From JALYNX01 sp964608055 (GTDB taxonomy: Bacteria > Actinomycetota > Acidimicrobiia > Spongiisociales > ZC4RG35): 5,627 nt of DNA. Positions within the stretch are counted from its first letter, which is position 1. Every line of letters starts with the position of its first letter. Positions 4,435 through 5,627 of this stretch are shown here, piece by piece. The position numbers and the translations under genes were made by a program. The notes under the pieces were generated by a model. It was not told where the DNA came from and did not search any database. It saw only the letters and a list, made by a program, of their open reading frames with translations. The DNA lies in the NCBI GenBank assembly GCA_964608055.1, contig CAZSMJ010000133.1, positions 1-5,627 of the forward strand. The letters are read 5' to 3'.

Positions 4435-5598
4435 TCAGCTCAGCCGCTCGACGATCATCGCCATCCCCTGGCCTCCGCCCACGCACATCGTCTCCAGGCC
4501 GATGGCTTTGTCCTGGGTGCGAAGCCCGTTGATCAGGGTGCCCATGATCCTGGCCCCTGTCATCCCGAAGGGGTGCCCCAGCGCGATCGAGCCACCGTGG
4601 AGGTTGAGCTTGTCCATGTCGATGCCGAGGACGTCGGCACACGCCAGCACCTGAGCGGCAAACGCCTCGTTGATCTCGATCAGATCGACGTCGGCCAGAG
4701 TCATGCCGCCTTGGGCTAGAACCTGGCGGACCGCGGCGACCGGGCCCATCCCCATGAGCTCGGGTTCGAGGCCGACCACCGAGGACGCCACGATCCGTGC
4801 CAGCGGAGCGAGACCCAGATAGTTGGCCCGCTGCTCGGACATCACCAGGACCGCCGCGGCGCCGTCGTTGAGAGGACATGAATTGCCCGCCGTGACCGTG
4901 CCGCCAGTTTTGAACACCGGCTCCAGTTCGGCCAGCTTCTCGATAGTCGTGTTGGGACGGGGACCGTCATCGACACTGATGGTTCGCCCGTCTGGGAGAT
5001 CGATCGGAGTGATCTCCCAGTCGAAGAAGCCGTTCTTCTGCGACTCAACCGCCAGGTCCTGGGAGCGCTTGGCGAACTCATCCATCCGCTCTCTTGTGAT
5101 GCCATGCTTCTCAGCCACGTTCTCGGCGGTATTGCCCATCGGGATATAGACGTTGTTGATGAAATCGTCTTGCTCCGGATCAGTGAACCTCGGGTTGAGA
5201 TCCTCGCTGTCGAACCCTTTGCCGTAGGTCCGGGTGGTCGACTCCGAACCGGCGGCGACATAGGTGTCGCCTTCGCCGGCTCTGATGGCATGAAAGGCCA
5301 TTCGAATCGTCTCCAGAGAAGACGCGCAGAAACGGTTGACGGTGGTCGCCGGCACCGTGTCGGGCATGCCGCCCAGCAAGGATGCGGGGCGGGCGAGGTT
5401 GTACCCCTGTTCGTGATGGGTCAGCCCGCAACCGACCATGACGTCGCCCACAGAGGCCCGTTCGACTTCGGGAACCTTCTCCATCAAGGCATTTATGGCG
5501 AAACCGGCGAGGTCGTCCGCCCTGACCTCGATCAGCGAGCCTTTGTAGGCGCGACCGATCGGGCTGCGTGCGGTGGCAACGATCAGTGCCTCGGTCAT
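4435..5598 (-). CDS. Acetyl-CoA C-acyltransferase (thiolase, FadA-like)
   Basis: A 387-residue cytosolic thiolase that cleaves 3-ketoacyl-CoA with CoA to give acetyl-CoA and a shortened acyl-CoA, the last step of beta-oxidation, or runs in reverse to condense acetyl-CoA. All catalytic parts are present: nucleophile Cys91 in VNRFCASSLETI, NEAF with Asn310, His342 in GGSIALGHPFGMTGAR, and second Cys372 in MCVGGGQG. The length is normal. The CASSL form instead of the commoner CASGL, with RMAFHAIRAGEGD behind it, recalls actinobacterial FadA enzymes such as the mycobacterial FadA5 group, from memory. The ATG at 5598 has AGGAAAG 5 nt upstream. Substrate chain length cannot be decided from sequence. 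Its 3' end is separated from trmD by 95 nt with a large palindrome, so co-transcription is uncertain. No fadB or other beta-oxidation gene is visible in the window. Confidence 0.95.
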   Translation of the reverse strand: MTEALIVATARSPIGRAYKGSLIEVRADDLAGFAINALMEKVPEVERASVGDVMVGCGLTHHEQGYNLARPASLLGGMPDTVPATTVNRFCASSLETIRMAFHAIRAGEGDTYVAAGSESTTRTYGKGFDSEDLNPRFTDPEQDDFINNVYIPMGNTAENVAEKHGITRERMDEFAKRSQDLAVESQKNGFFDWEITPIDLPDGRTISVDDGPRPNTTIEKLAELEPVFKTGGTVTAGNSCPLNDGAAAVLVMSEQRANYLGLAPLARIVASSVVGLEPELMGMGPVAAVRQVLAQGGMTLADVDLIEINEAFAAQVLACADVLGIDMDKLNLHGGSIALGHPFGMTGARIMGTLINGLRTQDKAIGLETMCVGGGQGMAMIVERLS

Positions 5599-5627
5599 CG
5601 CATCTTTCCTGTCAGTCGGGAAACTTG

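Noticed and set aside
4340..4879. In-frame open extension of trmD by 180 residues upstream of the GTG at 4339
   Set aside because: The extension is Arg/Gly/Pro-rich, does not look like protein, and is an out-of-frame reading of the thiolase gene. MRINVVTIFP is the normal TrmD start.
1..5627. A new defence system, mobile element or CRISPR array
   Set aside because: No transposase, integrase, terminal repeats, regular direct repeats or toxin/nuclease modules were seen beyond the YraN family protein. The window is mainly syntenic housekeeping DNA, and the unusual signals are at gene junctions and in intergenic structures.

Overview
The window looks like a chromosomal housekeeping segment of a high-GC Gram-positive bacterium (Actinomycetota). 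Three things suggest this. A DUF2469 protein (a family I know essentially only from Actinomycetota) sits between lepB and a yraN-type gene. The order trmD-rplS-lepB-DUF2469-yraN is close to the mycobacterial/streptomycete arrangement. A small CPGC/HWH..CW zinc-finger-like protein at the left edge resembles a conserved actinobacterial family. Several details (a thiolase where rimM usually lies, no rnhB, apparent CTG starts) point away from the well-studied genera and perhaps to a deep-branching class such as Acidimicrobiia. That placement is inference.

Layout. On the + strand, the left edge carries the last 15 codons of a hydrophobic protein (1-48), coupled by a GTGA overlap to a small cysteine/histidine protein (45-245). 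Everything else is on the - strand and reads right to left. First comes an acetyl-CoA acyltransferase (5598-4435), then a 95-nt gap holding a 47-bp nested inverted repeat. trmD (4339-3656), rplS (3594-3250), lepB (about 3253-2615), DUF2469 (2540-2244) and a yraN/UPF0102 gene (about 2247-1924) follow. Last is a two-gene ABC exporter, ATPase (1890-988) and permease (991-227). The permease 3' end overlaps the + strand gene convergently by 19 bp.

How the genes work together. trmD and rplS serve translation: TrmD makes m1G37 in tRNA, and L19 is a structural protein of the large subunit. lepB encodes the membrane protease that removes signal peptides. DUF2469 and YraN are small conserved proteins of unsettled function that travel with this cluster. 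The ABC pair looks like a separate unit with its own promoter, a perfect TTGACA -35 placed so that the mRNA would be leaderless. The thiolase is metabolic and probably only a neighbour.

The most unusual signals are small-scale. Both lepB and yraN appear to start at a CTG that overlaps the upstream TGA stop (CTGA), each with a purine-rich Shine-Dalgarno 8 nt upstream; conventional starts would cut into family-typical N-termini. Other points worth checking are the nested palindrome upstream of trmD, two abutting hairpins where rnhB would normally be, and an extended -10 promoter overlapping the trmD stop with two mutually exclusive hairpins in the rplS leader. I see no transposon, CRISPR array, tRNA/rRNA or defence system.
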